Shown piece after piece: positions 8,278 through 16,362 of a stretch of 64,000 bases of DNA (positions within the stretch are counted from its first letter, which is position 1; each line of letters opens with the position of its first letter). Under the pieces are notes generated by a model. It saw nothing but the letters and a program-made list of their open reading frames with translations. It ran no database searches and was not told the origin of the DNA. This DNA is from Marivita sp030148515 (GTDB lineage: Bacteria; Pseudomonadota; Alphaproteobacteria; Rhodobacterales; Rhodobacteraceae), in NCBI RefSeq assembly GCF_048006345.1, contig NZ_CP180351.1, forward strand, positions 4,092,001-4,156,000. The letters run 5' to 3'. A program made the position numbers and the translations under genes.

Positions 8278-9511
8278 TTTCTGCTTGGGTTTGCCCCAAC
8301 GGCAGGTCGCGCGCAGCGCGTGTTATGCCAACGAACATCAGCAGCGTTGTCATGCAGAAATAGGCTGCCACACCCACGAACTGCGTTTCGATGCCGACAC
8401 CCCTGTCGATCAGCAGTCCTGACACGCCCGGACCGAGAGCCGATCCCAGCACCATGACTGCCGTTGCCATCGACTTGATCGCGCCAATATGTGCGGTGCC
8501 ATAGAACTCCGCCCAGAACGCGTTGGGCAACGTCGAATTCGCGCCGGATGTGATGCCAAGAAAGACAAACCCCAATGCAAGGGTCGCGGGACTTTCGCTG
8601 ACGGCAAACAACAGGAAGGCTACCACCATCGGCACCTGATAAAACGGCGTCAGCCGCGCGGTTCCCAGCTTGTCCAACGCCCAGCCGGACACCACCATCG
8701 AGGTGATGCCGATGGCGGTATAGAGCGGGAAGAAGCTGACGAAAACCAGATGTTCCAGTCCCTTGACCTCGGCAAGATGGACCTGATGGAAAAAGAAGGC
8801 GGTGTTGAACGCGGACGGGCCAAGAACAGCGGGCACCATGCACCAGAACAGAGGATGCTTCAGCACTTCCATGCGCCGCCAATGGCGGCCGGACATGCCC
8901 AGTGACACATCGGTTTCCGCATGAGAGGCAGGCGTGCGTTCCTGCGCCAGAAGCCGGGCCAGAATGGGAACCGCGCAAATGCAGATCAACGCGCCAATGA
9001 TCCAAAGGGTCTGCCACGCCATCACCGTCATCGCAGCGACCACCGTCAACGGCACAAGGGACTCGCCAACAGCAAACCCCAACGTCGCAATCGACAGGGC
9101 GCGTCCGCGCGTGGCAACAAACCAGCGGGCCATGGCAACCACGGCAATGTGGGAACACATGCCCTGTCCGAAGAACCGCAGCGCGAAGATGATCACGGGC
9201 AACGCCCAGACCCAAGGGTTGAAGGCCATGGCAAGACAGGACAGAGCCAGCCCGACCAGAACCAGCGGCCCCAAAAGCCGCACACGGAAAACATCGGTCA
9301 GGCTTCCGGCCCAGACCATCAGCGCGGCAGAGGCCATGGTGCCCACCATGTAGATACCGCCCCAAGCGCCGTGGGTCAGATCAAAGGCCAGCCGGATCTC
9401 TCCGGCAAAGAGCGAAATGAAATAGGTTTGCCCAAAAGACGACAGGAAGGTGAGCATCGCACCTGCGGTCAGAAAGGGCGCATTCGCGCGAAGATACTCA
9501 GTCAGGCGCAT
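8258..9511 (-). CDS. Major facilitator superfamily transporter
   Basis: About 417 residues with twelve predicted membrane helices. An MFS-type motif (AGSLTDVFRVRLLGPLVL) follows helix 2, and a second half begins after a cytoplasmic loop around residue 200. The substrate is unknown. I set the start at ATG 9511 (MRLTEYLRANAPFL), because the protein then begins just before helix 1; an in-frame ATG 42 nt upstream would add a hydrophilic extension. The 3' end overlaps the convergent YqaA gene by 20 nt. It is co-directional with the cytochrome c gene upstream. Confidence 0.85.
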   Translation of the reverse strand: MRLTEYLRANAPFLTAGAMLTFLSSFGQTYFISLFAGEIRLAFDLTHGAWGGIYMVGTMASAALMVWAGSLTDVFRVRLLGPLVLVGLALSCLAMAFNPWVWALPVIIFALRFFGQGMCSHIAVVAMARWFVATRGRALSIATLGFAVGESLVPLTVVAAMTVMAWQTLWIIGALICICAVPILARLLAQERTPASHAETDVSLGMSGRHWRRMEVLKHPLFWCMVPAVLGPSAFNTAFFFHQVHLAEVKGLEHLVFVSFFPLYTAIGITSMVVSGWALDKLGTARLTPFYQVPMVVAFLLFAVSESPATLALGFVFLGITSGANSTLPNAFWAEFYGTAHIGAIKSMATAVMVLGSALGPGVSGLLIDRGVGIETQFVGVAAYFCMTTLLMFVGITRAARDLPLGQTQAEIRMPQP

Positions 9512-9575
9512 GTCACCGCCATGACTCCAAGATCGCGCCGTTGCAAGCGGCAAAAAAGCCGCCTGCTATTTAGGG

Positions 9576-9589
9576 CCCAAAGCTTTGGG
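9576..9589 (-). terminator. Possible hairpin after cytochrome c gene
   Basis: Perfect 14-nt palindrome CCCAAAGCTTTGGG, 2 nt beyond the cytochrome c stop. It has essentially no loop and no U-tract in the leftward direction, so terminator activity is uncertain. Confidence 0.3.
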
Positions 9590-9591
9590 TT

Positions 9592-10062
9592 TTACGGCAG
9601 GACGCGGGCGTTGATCTCGTTGTGGATGCCCTGAATTTCAGCGGGCCATGTGCTCTTGATGTAGCCCAGCACGCTGGCGATCTCGTCGTCGGTAAGCACA
9701 TCGCCAAAGCCGATCATGTTCGACTTGTAGGTGCCGCCGACGATGGCTTCTGTGCCTTCGCGAACGATCCGCATCAACAGCGCGTTGTCATGGTGCCAGG
9801 TGTGACCGGTTGCGTCATGCGGCGGTGCGGGCAAATACCCGTCCGCATCGCGATCCTGCCAGTTGGGTTGCTGTCCTTCGAGGTTGGCGCCATGGCAGCT
9901 TGCGCAATACTCGGCATAAAGCGCTTTGCCCTCGGCCACCCGAACAGTGTCGTCATATGGCAGGGTCGGACGCGCCTCGTCCGCCGTCCATGCTGGCGCG
10001 ATCCAGACGGCTCCTGCCAGAAAGAACGCAGTTATCATGCTTGCAATGGCGGTCTTTTCCAT
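9592..10062 (-). CDS. Secreted class I c-type cytochrome
   Basis: A 156-residue periplasmic electron carrier. The N-terminal signal peptide ends near residue 26 (AWTA-DEA). There is one haem-binding CASCHG site (Cys53, Cys56, His57), and the likely axial methionine is Met116 in YKSNMIGFG. A GGGAG ribosome-binding site lies 5 nt before the ATG. The partner is unknown and no oxidase or dehydrogenase gene is adjacent. The neighbouring MFS gene follows in the same direction but shows no functional link. Confidence 0.92.
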   Translation of the reverse strand: MEKTAIASMITAFFLAGAVWIAPAWTADEARPTLPYDDTVRVAEGKALYAEYCASCHGANLEGQQPNWQDRDADGYLPAPPHDATGHTWHHDNALLMRIVREGTEAIVGGTYKSNMIGFGDVLTDDEIASVLGYIKSTWPAEIQGIHNEINARVLP

Positions 10063-10197
10063 GCGGACTCCCGGTGTTGATGCATGGCAATCGCAGGCTT
10101 CCTGCGCAGGAAGGTCAATTCACACATCGGTGAAAAGCGCATTCCACTGGAAACGTGGCCGTTGAGGCTTTAGGTCTTGGGCAAGACGGAGACCGAC

Positions 10198-11148
10198 ATG
10201 ACCAAACCGCCCCTGACCCTTTACCTTGCTGCCCCGCGCGGGTTCTGCGCCGGTGTGGACCGCGCCATCAAGATTGTCGAGATGGCGCTCGAGAAATGGG
10301 GCGCGCCGGTCTATGTGCGCCACGAGATCGTGCACAACAAATACGTTGTGGACGGGTTGCGCGCCAAGGGCGCGGTGTTTGTCGAGGAGTTGCAGGACTG
10401 TCCAGATGACCGCCCGGTGATCTTTTCGGCGCATGGCGTGCCCAAGGCCGTACCTGCGGAGGCGGCCAAGCGCGAGATGATCTATGTCGATGCGACCTGC
10501 CCGTTGGTGAGCAAGGTGCATATCGAGGCGGCTCGACACCACGACAACGGGCTGCAAATGATCATGATCGGCCACGAAGGCCACCCCGAAACCATTGGAA
10601 CGATGGGGCAATTGCCGGAAGGCGAGGTCCTGCTGGTCGAAACGGTTGAAGATGTGGCCACGGTTGAGGTGCGCGATCCCGAACGTCTGGCCTTTGTCAC
10701 ACAGACGACGCTCAGCGTGGATGACACGATCGACATCGTGGCAGCACTGCAGGCGCGATTCCCCAAGATCGTCGGCCCGCACAAGGAAGACATCTGCTAT
10801 GCCACCACCAACCGTCAGGAAGCGGTCAAGGCGATGGCTCCGAAATGCGACGCCATGCTGGTGGTCGGTGCGCCAAACTCTTCGAACTCGAAACGTCTGG
10901 TCGAGGTGGGCAGCAAGGCCGGCTGCGCCTATTCGCAACTTGTCCAACGTGCGCCCGACATCGACTGGCGGTCACTCGACGGGATTTCGAGCGTCGGTAT
11001 TACCGCTGGTGCCAGCGCGCCGGAAGAGTTGATCACCGAGGTGATCGACGCATTCCGGGATCGGTACGATGTGACAGTGGAGATGGTTGAAACAGCCGTC
11101 GAAAACGTGGAGTTCAAGGTGCCCCGCGTGTTGCGGGTGCCTGCTTGA
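10198..11148 (+). CDS. ispH: 4-hydroxy-3-methylbut-2-enyl diphosphate reductase
   Basis: Last enzyme of the MEP pathway; an iron-sulfur enzyme that converts HMBPP to IPP and DMAPP. The 316 residues include the cluster cysteine in AAPRGFCAGVDRA (Cys17), a second in DATCPLVSKVH and a third in DYSQ-equivalent AGCAYSQL. The substrate-binding TTLSVDDT and GAPNSSNSKRL motifs are also present. The ATG at 10198 is preceded by GGAG at 6 nt; the upstream in-frame start adds seven non-conserved residues. It is convergent with the DEAD-box helicase. Confidence 0.96.
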   Translation: MTKPPLTLYLAAPRGFCAGVDRAIKIVEMALEKWGAPVYVRHEIVHNKYVVDGLRAKGAVFVEELQDCPDDRPVIFSAHGVPKAVPAEAAKREMIYVDATCPLVSKVHIEAARHHDNGLQMIMIGHEGHPETIGTMGQLPEGEVLLVETVEDVATVEVRDPERLAFVTQTTLSVDDTIDIVAALQARFPKIVGPHKEDICYATTNRQEAVKAMAPKCDAMLVVGAPNSSNSKRLVEVGSKAGCAYSQLVQRAPDIDWRSLDGISSVGITAGASAPEELITEVIDAFRDRYDVTVEMVETAVENVEFKVPRVLRVPA

Positions 11149-11191
11149 AGATGCGCGCACGCACACTCCCTACAGGACGCACCACGGCGTA

Positions 11192-11211
11192 GGGTGCGTG
11201 TTCACACGCAC
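11192..11211. terminator. Hairpin between convergent ispH and helicase genes
   Basis: Perfect 8-bp inverted repeat GGTGCGTG / CACGCACC with a TTCA loop, in the 74-nt gap between the two converging genes. No U-run follows on either side. The position favours a bidirectional terminator; the sequence alone is only suggestive. Confidence 0.45.
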
Positions 11212-11222
11212 CATGGATACCG

Positions 11223-13490
11223 TTATTTTTTACCGCCCGGTTTGCCGCTGAATTTTCCGGACGGTTTCCCACCAAATTTTCCCGCCGGCTTCCCACCGAA
11301 TTTACCCGCAGGTTTCCCACCCGGTTTCGCAGCTCCCGCACGTGGTTTGCGCATGCTTTGCGAGGGGTCGCTTGCATTGGCGCGGGCGGCGGCACGGGCG
11401 ATGTTCTTTTTGCTGTCGGGGCGGCCTTCGGGCGGGGGCGGACCTTTGGGCTTGCCTTTTCCCTTGTAGGGCTGGGCCTGAAATTCGCTTTCCGAGCGAC
11501 GCGGCGGACGCTCACCACCGGGTTTGTCGCCATAGGGTTTGCGCTCGCGTGCCGGGCCGTCGGATTTGCCTTGGTACGGTTTGCGTTCGCGTGCCGGGCC
11601 ATCAGCCTTGCCATAAGGCTTGCCAGTCGGTTTGCCCGCCGGTTTGCGATCCGCGGGTTTCGGTTTGCGGACGCGCGGTGTCGGCGCATCGTTCCAGTCG
11701 ATGGGGGCTGCGGACTTTGGGGCCGGTTTCGGTGCAACCTCTTGAACAGGCTCTGCTACCGGTTCAGCGCGTTCCGCGCGGGGCTCCGGCTTGGGCCGGT
11801 CGTCGTAGGACTTGCGCTCGGGCTTGTCGTCGTAGGATTTCCGCTCTGGCTTGTCGCCATAAGGCTTCCGCTCGGGCTTCGGGCCACGATTTGCGGCTGG
11901 CCGCGCCCCACGATCGAAATCGGGCGCTTTGTCGAGCTTGGTCAGGGTCACGCCCTTTTCCAGTTCCATGGAGGGTCCGACCGCGTTCAGGAACCGCGCG
12001 ACCGAGGATTCCTTGATCTGCACCAGCGAATGATCCTGCTGGATGCGGATTGCGCCGATATCGTCCTTGCTCAGATCGCCCGCACCGCAGACCATTGGCA
12101 GGATACGACGCGGTTCGGCGTCGGCCGCACGACCACCGGACACGGCGAACCAGACACTCGGGCCGAACTCTTCACGCTTTTCCGGTTTGGCACTTGGATC
12201 GGACAGTTCCTCGGGCGCCGTGTGCTGTTCGCGGAACATGCGCAGATAGGCGACCGCGATCTGCTCGGGCGTCTTTTCCGCGACAAGGCGGTTGACCACG
12301 GCTTCTTCGGATTCGCCCACGGGCGTTTCCCATGCAGGGTCAGCAAACATGCGATCCTCGTCGCGCGCCAGCACTTCATCCGCCGAAGGTGCAGACCCCC
12401 AGTCGGACTTCAACTTGGCCATGCCCAGAATGCGCTCGGCCTTCTTGCGCACTTTTGGTGTCACGATCAGTGCCGACACACCTTTGCGCCCGGCGCGACC
12501 GGTCCGGCCAGACCGGTGCAGCAGCGTTTCGTGGTTCGACGGCAATTCGGCATGGACCACCAGATCGAGGTTCGGCAGGTCGATCCCGCGCGCAGCCACG
12601 TCGGTTGCCACACAAACCTGCGCCCGCCCGTCGCGCATCGCTTGCAGCGCATGGGTGCGTTCGGTCTGGGACAGTTCGCCGGACAGCGCCACAACCTGGA
12701 ACCCCCGGTTCGACAGGCGCGTGGTCAGACGGTTCACCATTGCACGGGTGTTGGCGAACACGATGGCGTTGGGCGCTTCGTAATAGCGCAGCGTATTGAT
12801 CACCGCATTGTCGGTGTCGCGGTCATTCACCAGCATGGCGCGGTAGGCAATATCGGCGTGCTGGCTTGTCTCGGATTTCGTGACCACGCGAATTGCATCG
12901 CGCTGATAGCTTTTTGCAAGCTTGGCGATCTGCGGCGGCACCGTGGCCGAGAACAGCAGCGTCTGGCGGTCTTCGGGGGCCTCGCCAAGGATGAATTCGA
13001 GGTCTTCGCGGAACCCGAGGTCGAGCATCTCGTCGGCTTCGTCGAGGATCACGGCGCGACATTGCGACAGGTCGATGGAACTGCGCATGATATGGTCGCG
13101 CAGACGGCCCGGTGTGGCGACGACGATATGCGCCCCGCGCTCCAATGCCCGGCGTTCGTCGCGCATGTCCATGCCGCCCACCGTCGACGCCATGACCACA
13201 CCGGCCTGCGCATAGAGCCAGGCCAGTTCACGCTTCACCTGCAATGCCAGCTCGCGCGTCGGCGCGATGACCAATGCCAGCGGCGCGCCTGCTGGTCCGA
13301 ATATCTCGTCCTCGAGAATTGTCGGCGCGATGGCAAGGCCGAAGCCCAATGTCTTGCCCGATCCTGTCTGGGCAGACACCAACAGGTCTGCACCGACATA
13401 GCCGGGATTGAGAACCGCCTCCTGAACCGGGGTCAGTGTGTCATATCCACGGGCATCAAGGGCATCTTGCAGGGCTTTTTTCACGAGCAT
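11223..13490 (-). CDS. deaD: DEAD-box ATP-dependent RNA helicase with DbpA-like domain and basic tail
   Basis: A 755-residue RNA helicase of the CsdA/DeaD type. It has the Q motif (GYDTLTPVQEAVL), Walker A AQTGSGKT, PTRELAL, TPGR, LDEADEMLD, SAT, and motif VI HRSGRTGRAG. A DbpA-type RNA-binding domain follows at about residues 465-545. The last 200 residues are low-complexity and rich in Lys, Arg, Pro and Gly, built from KPERKSYDD, DGPARERKPY and GKPAGKFG units, and are probably disordered and RNA-binding. The start is at ATG 13490 (MLVKKALQDALDARGY), because the upstream 12 residues are not part of the fold. It acts in cold adaptation or ribosome assembly (family inference). Confidence 0.93.
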   Translation of the reverse strand: MLVKKALQDALDARGYDTLTPVQEAVLNPGYVGADLLVSAQTGSGKTLGFGLAIAPTILEDEIFGPAGAPLALVIAPTRELALQVKRELAWLYAQAGVVMASTVGGMDMRDERRALERGAHIVVATPGRLRDHIMRSSIDLSQCRAVILDEADEMLDLGFREDLEFILGEAPEDRQTLLFSATVPPQIAKLAKSYQRDAIRVVTKSETSQHADIAYRAMLVNDRDTDNAVINTLRYYEAPNAIVFANTRAMVNRLTTRLSNRGFQVVALSGELSQTERTHALQAMRDGRAQVCVATDVAARGIDLPNLDLVVHAELPSNHETLLHRSGRTGRAGRKGVSALIVTPKVRKKAERILGMAKLKSDWGSAPSADEVLARDEDRMFADPAWETPVGESEEAVVNRLVAEKTPEQIAVAYLRMFREQHTAPEELSDPSAKPEKREEFGPSVWFAVSGGRAADAEPRRILPMVCGAGDLSKDDIGAIRIQQDHSLVQIKESSVARFLNAVGPSMELEKGVTLTKLDKAPDFDRGARPAANRGPKPERKPYGDKPERKSYDDKPERKSYDDRPKPEPRAERAEPVAEPVQEVAPKPAPKSAAPIDWNDAPTPRVRKPKPADRKPAGKPTGKPYGKADGPARERKPYQGKSDGPARERKPYGDKPGGERPPRRSESEFQAQPYKGKGKPKGPPPPEGRPDSKKNIARAAARANASDPSQSMRKPRAGAAKPGGKPAGKFGGKPAGKFGGKPSGKFSGKPGGKK

Positions 13491-13594
13491 CGTCTTTTTT
13501 GTAAGGTCGGCCCAACAGCGGGCCAAAGCGCGCGTCTAGATCATTGTTGGTCAAATGTATAGCGTCATCACAGCACACCAAGTGAGGACCCGCT

Positions 13595-14209
13595 ATGCTT
13601 TCCCTGCAATTCCTTCTCACGGCCTTTGTCGTCGTCATCGCACCCGGAACCGGCGTCATCTACACGCTGGCCATCGGCTTGGGGCAGGGGCGCTGGCCGT
13701 CCATCTGGGCGGCGCTGGGATGCACCATCGGGATCGTGCCGCACCTTCTGGCGGCAACACTTGGATTGGCAGCAGTGCTGCATACTTCGGCTGTTCTGTT
13801 CAACGTGGTAAAATTCGCGGGTGTCGCCTACCTGCTCTGGCTGGCCTACCAGTCCTTGCGGTCCGGTGGCGCGCTGGCCGTTTCGGCAGATCGGAGCGCC
13901 GAAAGCGGGGTGCGCATCGCGCGGCGGGGGGCGTTGATCAACATTCTGAACCCGAAACTGTCGATCTTCTTCCTTGCGCTACTGCCCCCGTTCCTGTCGG
14001 GCAATCCGGCAACTGCGACTGCGGAAATGGCGGTCATGGGCGGGATTTTCATGTTGATGACCTTTGCTGTCTTTGTTCTCTACGGGGTGTTCGCCGCCGC
14101 CGCGCGCACATGGCTCTTGGGCAGCGAACGTGTGATGCGGTGGCTCAATCGGTCCTTTGCGGCCCTCTTTGCTGCCTTGGCCGGGCGGTTGGCGCTGGAA
14201 CGCGTCTGA
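13595..14209 (+). CDS. LysE/RhtB-family amino-acid exporter
   Basis: A 204-residue inner-membrane protein with about six helices. The N-terminal signature VVVIAPGTGVIYTLAIGLGQG is the LysE/RhtB GP(G)P-type motif, and a FNPKLSIFF-like segment (ILNPKLSIFFLALLPPF) follows helix 3. The substrate is probably an amino acid or derivative but cannot be read from sequence. It is divergent from the helicase gene, with a 104-nt promoter region between them. It is first in a rightward cluster leading to rnhA. Confidence 0.9.
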   Translation: MLSLQFLLTAFVVVIAPGTGVIYTLAIGLGQGRWPSIWAALGCTIGIVPHLLAATLGLAAVLHTSAVLFNVVKFAGVAYLLWLAYQSLRSGGALAVSADRSAESGVRIARRGALINILNPKLSIFFLALLPPFLSGNPATATAEMAVMGGIFMLMTFAVFVLYGVFAAAARTWLLGSERVMRWLNRSFAALFAALAGRLALERV

Positions 14210-14246
14210 GCTAAGTCGCGCCCGAGACACTGAAGATGGACCTGCC

Positions 14247-14699
14247 ATGACCCAGATACCCCGTTCCGCGCTATTTCTTGGCCTTGCCGGAGTGATCCCT
14301 TTCGCTTGGGGCGCATTGACACTGTTGTCAGATGGTACAGCGCAGTGGGGTTTGGACGTGTTGGGACCAAGGTTCATCGGCCCCTACGTCCAACTCAGCT
14401 ACGGCATGGTGATCCTCAGCTTCATGTCCGGCGTGCTGTGGGGTTTTGCCACCAAGGCCGAGGGCGGTCAGGCCGCCACGGGATATGCACTGTCGGTGAT
14501 CCCGGCGCTCTGGGCGTTCTTCATGACGGGTGGCGGGCCGGTTTCGGCGGGAACCAATCTGATCTTCGGGTTTTTGGGGCTGCTCGTCCTCGATTTCAGT
14601 TTCTGGAAATGGGGCCTTGCGCCGGTCTGGTGGATGCACCTCCGTGTCCTCCTGACCGGGCTGGTCGTCCTGTTTCTTTCGGTGGGGGTATTCCTATGA
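14247..14699 (+). CDS. DUF3429 family membrane protein
   Basis: A 150-residue protein with about five membrane segments. The segments FLGLAGVIPFAWGAL and SYGMVILSFMSGVLWGF are characteristic of DUF3429. The function is unknown. I chose the ATG at 14247 because translation from it starts at the first membrane segment; the frame extends upstream into the lysE gene without a family match. Its TGA overlaps the next ATG by 3 nt (ATGA), so it is coupled to the methyltransferase. Confidence 0.85.
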   Translation: MTQIPRSALFLGLAGVIPFAWGALTLLSDGTAQWGLDVLGPRFIGPYVQLSYGMVILSFMSGVLWGFATKAEGGQAATGYALSVIPALWAFFMTGGGPVSAGTNLIFGFLGLLVLDFSFWKWGLAPVWWMHLRVLLTGLVVLFLSVGVFL

Positions 14700-15286
14700 G
14701 CGACCGTGAAACCATTGCCGTCTACGATGCCCGCGCGGGCGACTATGCCAAGCTTGAACCGTCGGACACACCCAGCGACACACTTGCCACGTTCATATCG
14801 GCCTTGCCCGAAGGCGCGCGTGTCCTTGACCTTGGCTGTGGTCCCGGCACCTCGGCGCGTCACATGGTGCGTGCGGGTTGCGTCGTTGATGCTCTTGATG
14901 CCTCTGCCGAGATGATCGGGCTGGCGTCGGCCATCGAAGGTGTCACCGCCCGACAGGCCAGTTTCGACGATGTCAGCGGCACTGCGATATATGATGGGGT
15001 CTGGGCCAATTTCAGTCTGCTCCATGCACCGCGCGCCGACATGCCCAAGCACCTTGCGGCGATCCACACCGCCTTGAAACCCGGTGGCATCTTTCACATC
15101 GCGGTTAAGGAAGGCACCGGCGAAGGCCGCGATGCGCTTGGCCGACACTACACCTATTACACCGAAGCCGACCTGACCACGCTTCTGGAAAGCGCCGGGT
15201 TTTCGGTGGGGCCCTATCGACGCGGCCGTGACAAGGGGCTAAGCGGCACCGACGACAATTGGATCTCTGTAACCGCCCATGCCTGA
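14696..15286 (+). CDS. Class I SAM-dependent methyltransferase
   Basis: A 196-residue cytosolic methyltransferase. Motif I VLDLGCGPGTSA binds SAM (about residues 43-54), the acidic motif II residue is in DALDAS, and a LKPGGIFHIAVKEG strand lies further on. The acceptor substrate is unknown. The 5' end is coupled to DUF3429, and its last 8 nt overlap the start of rnhA. The compact arrangement indicates one transcript, although RNase HI and a methyltransferase share no obvious pathway. Confidence 0.9.
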   Translation: MSDRETIAVYDARAGDYAKLEPSDTPSDTLATFISALPEGARVLDLGCGPGTSARHMVRAGCVVDALDASAEMIGLASAIEGVTARQASFDDVSGTAIYDGVWANFSLLHAPRADMPKHLAAIHTALKPGGIFHIAVKEGTGEGRDALGRHYTYYTEADLTTLLESAGFSVGPYRRGRDKGLSGTDDNWISVTAHA

Positions 15287-15740
15287 CCTCTACGCCTATA
15301 CCGACGGAGCCTGTTCCGGAAACCCCGGACCGGGCGGCTGGGGTGTTCTGCTTCTGGCCAAGGACGGTGAGACCGTGATCAAGGAACGCACCCTGTCGGG
15401 GGGTGAGGCCAACACCACCAACAACCGGATGGAACTGCTGGCGGCCATTCATGCGCTGGAAACCTTGGCGCGTCCGTCCTCGCTGACCATTGTGACCGAC
15501 AGCGCCTATGTGAAGAACGGTGTGACAGGTTGGATCCATGGCTGGAAGCGCAATGGCTGGAAGACCGCGAACAAGAAACCAGTCAAGAATGTCGAACTCT
15601 GGCAGCGTCTGGACGAGGCGCAACAGCGTCACAACGTGACCTGGGAATGGGTCAAGGGCCATGCCGGTCACCCAGAAAACGAACGCGCGGATGAGCTGGC
15701 GCGCGAAGGCATGAAGCCGTTCAAAAAAGGCGCGGCGTGA
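15279..15740 (+). CDS. rnhA: Ribonuclease HI
   Basis: Degrades the RNA strand of RNA-DNA hybrids, for example R-loops and primers. The 153 residues contain the catalytic carboxylates in YTDGACSGNPGPGGWG (Asp9), NNRMELLA (Glu) and VTDSAYVKNG (Asp). The C-terminal catalytic Asp is in NERADELAR, with the basic handle region GWKRNGWKT between. It overlaps the methyltransferase by 8 nt and the next gene by 3 nt (GTGA). Confidence 0.97.
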   Translation: MPDLYAYTDGACSGNPGPGGWGVLLLAKDGETVIKERTLSGGEANTTNNRMELLAAIHALETLARPSSLTIVTDSAYVKNGVTGWIHGWKRNGWKTANKKPVKNVELWQRLDEAQQRHNVTWEWVKGHAGHPENERADELAREGMKPFKKGAA

Positions 15741-16360
15741 CCCTGATCGCGTGGATCGACCATGCTGCGGTTCTGGTCTTTGCTCTGACCGGGGCTCTGG
15801 TTGCCAGCCGGGCACAATTGGACATCATCGGCTTTGCCTTTCTCGCGATCCTGACCGGCGTCGGGGGTGGGACGGTCCGCGATGTGCTTTTGGACCGGAA
15901 CCCGGTCTTCTGGATGGCGGACCCCACCTATCTTGGCGTGGCGGTGATCGCCGCCTTCGTGGTGTTCTTCACCGCGCATCTGTTCGAAAGCCGGTACAAG
16001 GCGATCCTGTGGCTCGATGCGGCCGCATTGGCTTTCGCAGTGGCGGCGGGGGCCAATATCGCTGCCAGCTTGGGGCAAAGCGCGGCGATTGTTGTCGTGA
16101 TGGGCACAGTTACAGGCTGTCTCGGAGGGCTCATGCGCGATGTGGTGGCGAACGAAGTGCCGCTCGTCCTCAAGCAAGGCGAACTTTACGTCACCTGCGC
16201 CGTCGCAGGCGCGGCGGTGGTCGCGCTGTCACCCTTTGTTGGGCTCAGCCAGACACCAACTGTGCTGGCTGCGGCTGCAATCACCTTCGGTTTGCGGGCA
16301 GGCTCCATCGCTTTGGGCTGGAGACTGCCGGTCTACAAATCCCGCCCGCCGCGCAACTGA
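15737..16360 (+). CDS. TRIC/UPF0126 (YicG-like) cation channel family protein
   Basis: A 207-residue membrane protein with seven predicted helices in two repeated halves. The glycine motifs GVGGGTVRDVLL and VTGCLGGLMRDVVANEVP, one per half, are the hallmark of the UPF0126/TRIC family of trimeric monovalent-cation channels. The first half also carries the conserved ALTGALVA helix. The start is a GTG that overlaps the rnhA stop (GTGA). The gene ends 2 nt from the convergent aminotransferase gene. Confidence 0.9.
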   Translation: MTLIAWIDHAAVLVFALTGALVASRAQLDIIGFAFLAILTGVGGGTVRDVLLDRNPVFWMADPTYLGVAVIAAFVVFFTAHLFESRYKAILWLDAAALAFAVAAGANIAASLGQSAAIVVVMGTVTGCLGGLMRDVVANEVPLVLKQGELYVTCAVAGAAVVALSPFVGLSQTPTVLAAAAITFGLRAGSIALGWRLPVYKSRPPRN

Positions 16361-16362
16361 CA

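Noticed and set aside
11358..13562. Rightward open frame of about 730 codons opposite the DEAD-box helicase
   Set aside because: Antisense to a gene with every helicase motif intact; the composition of the frame is low-complexity and motif-free.
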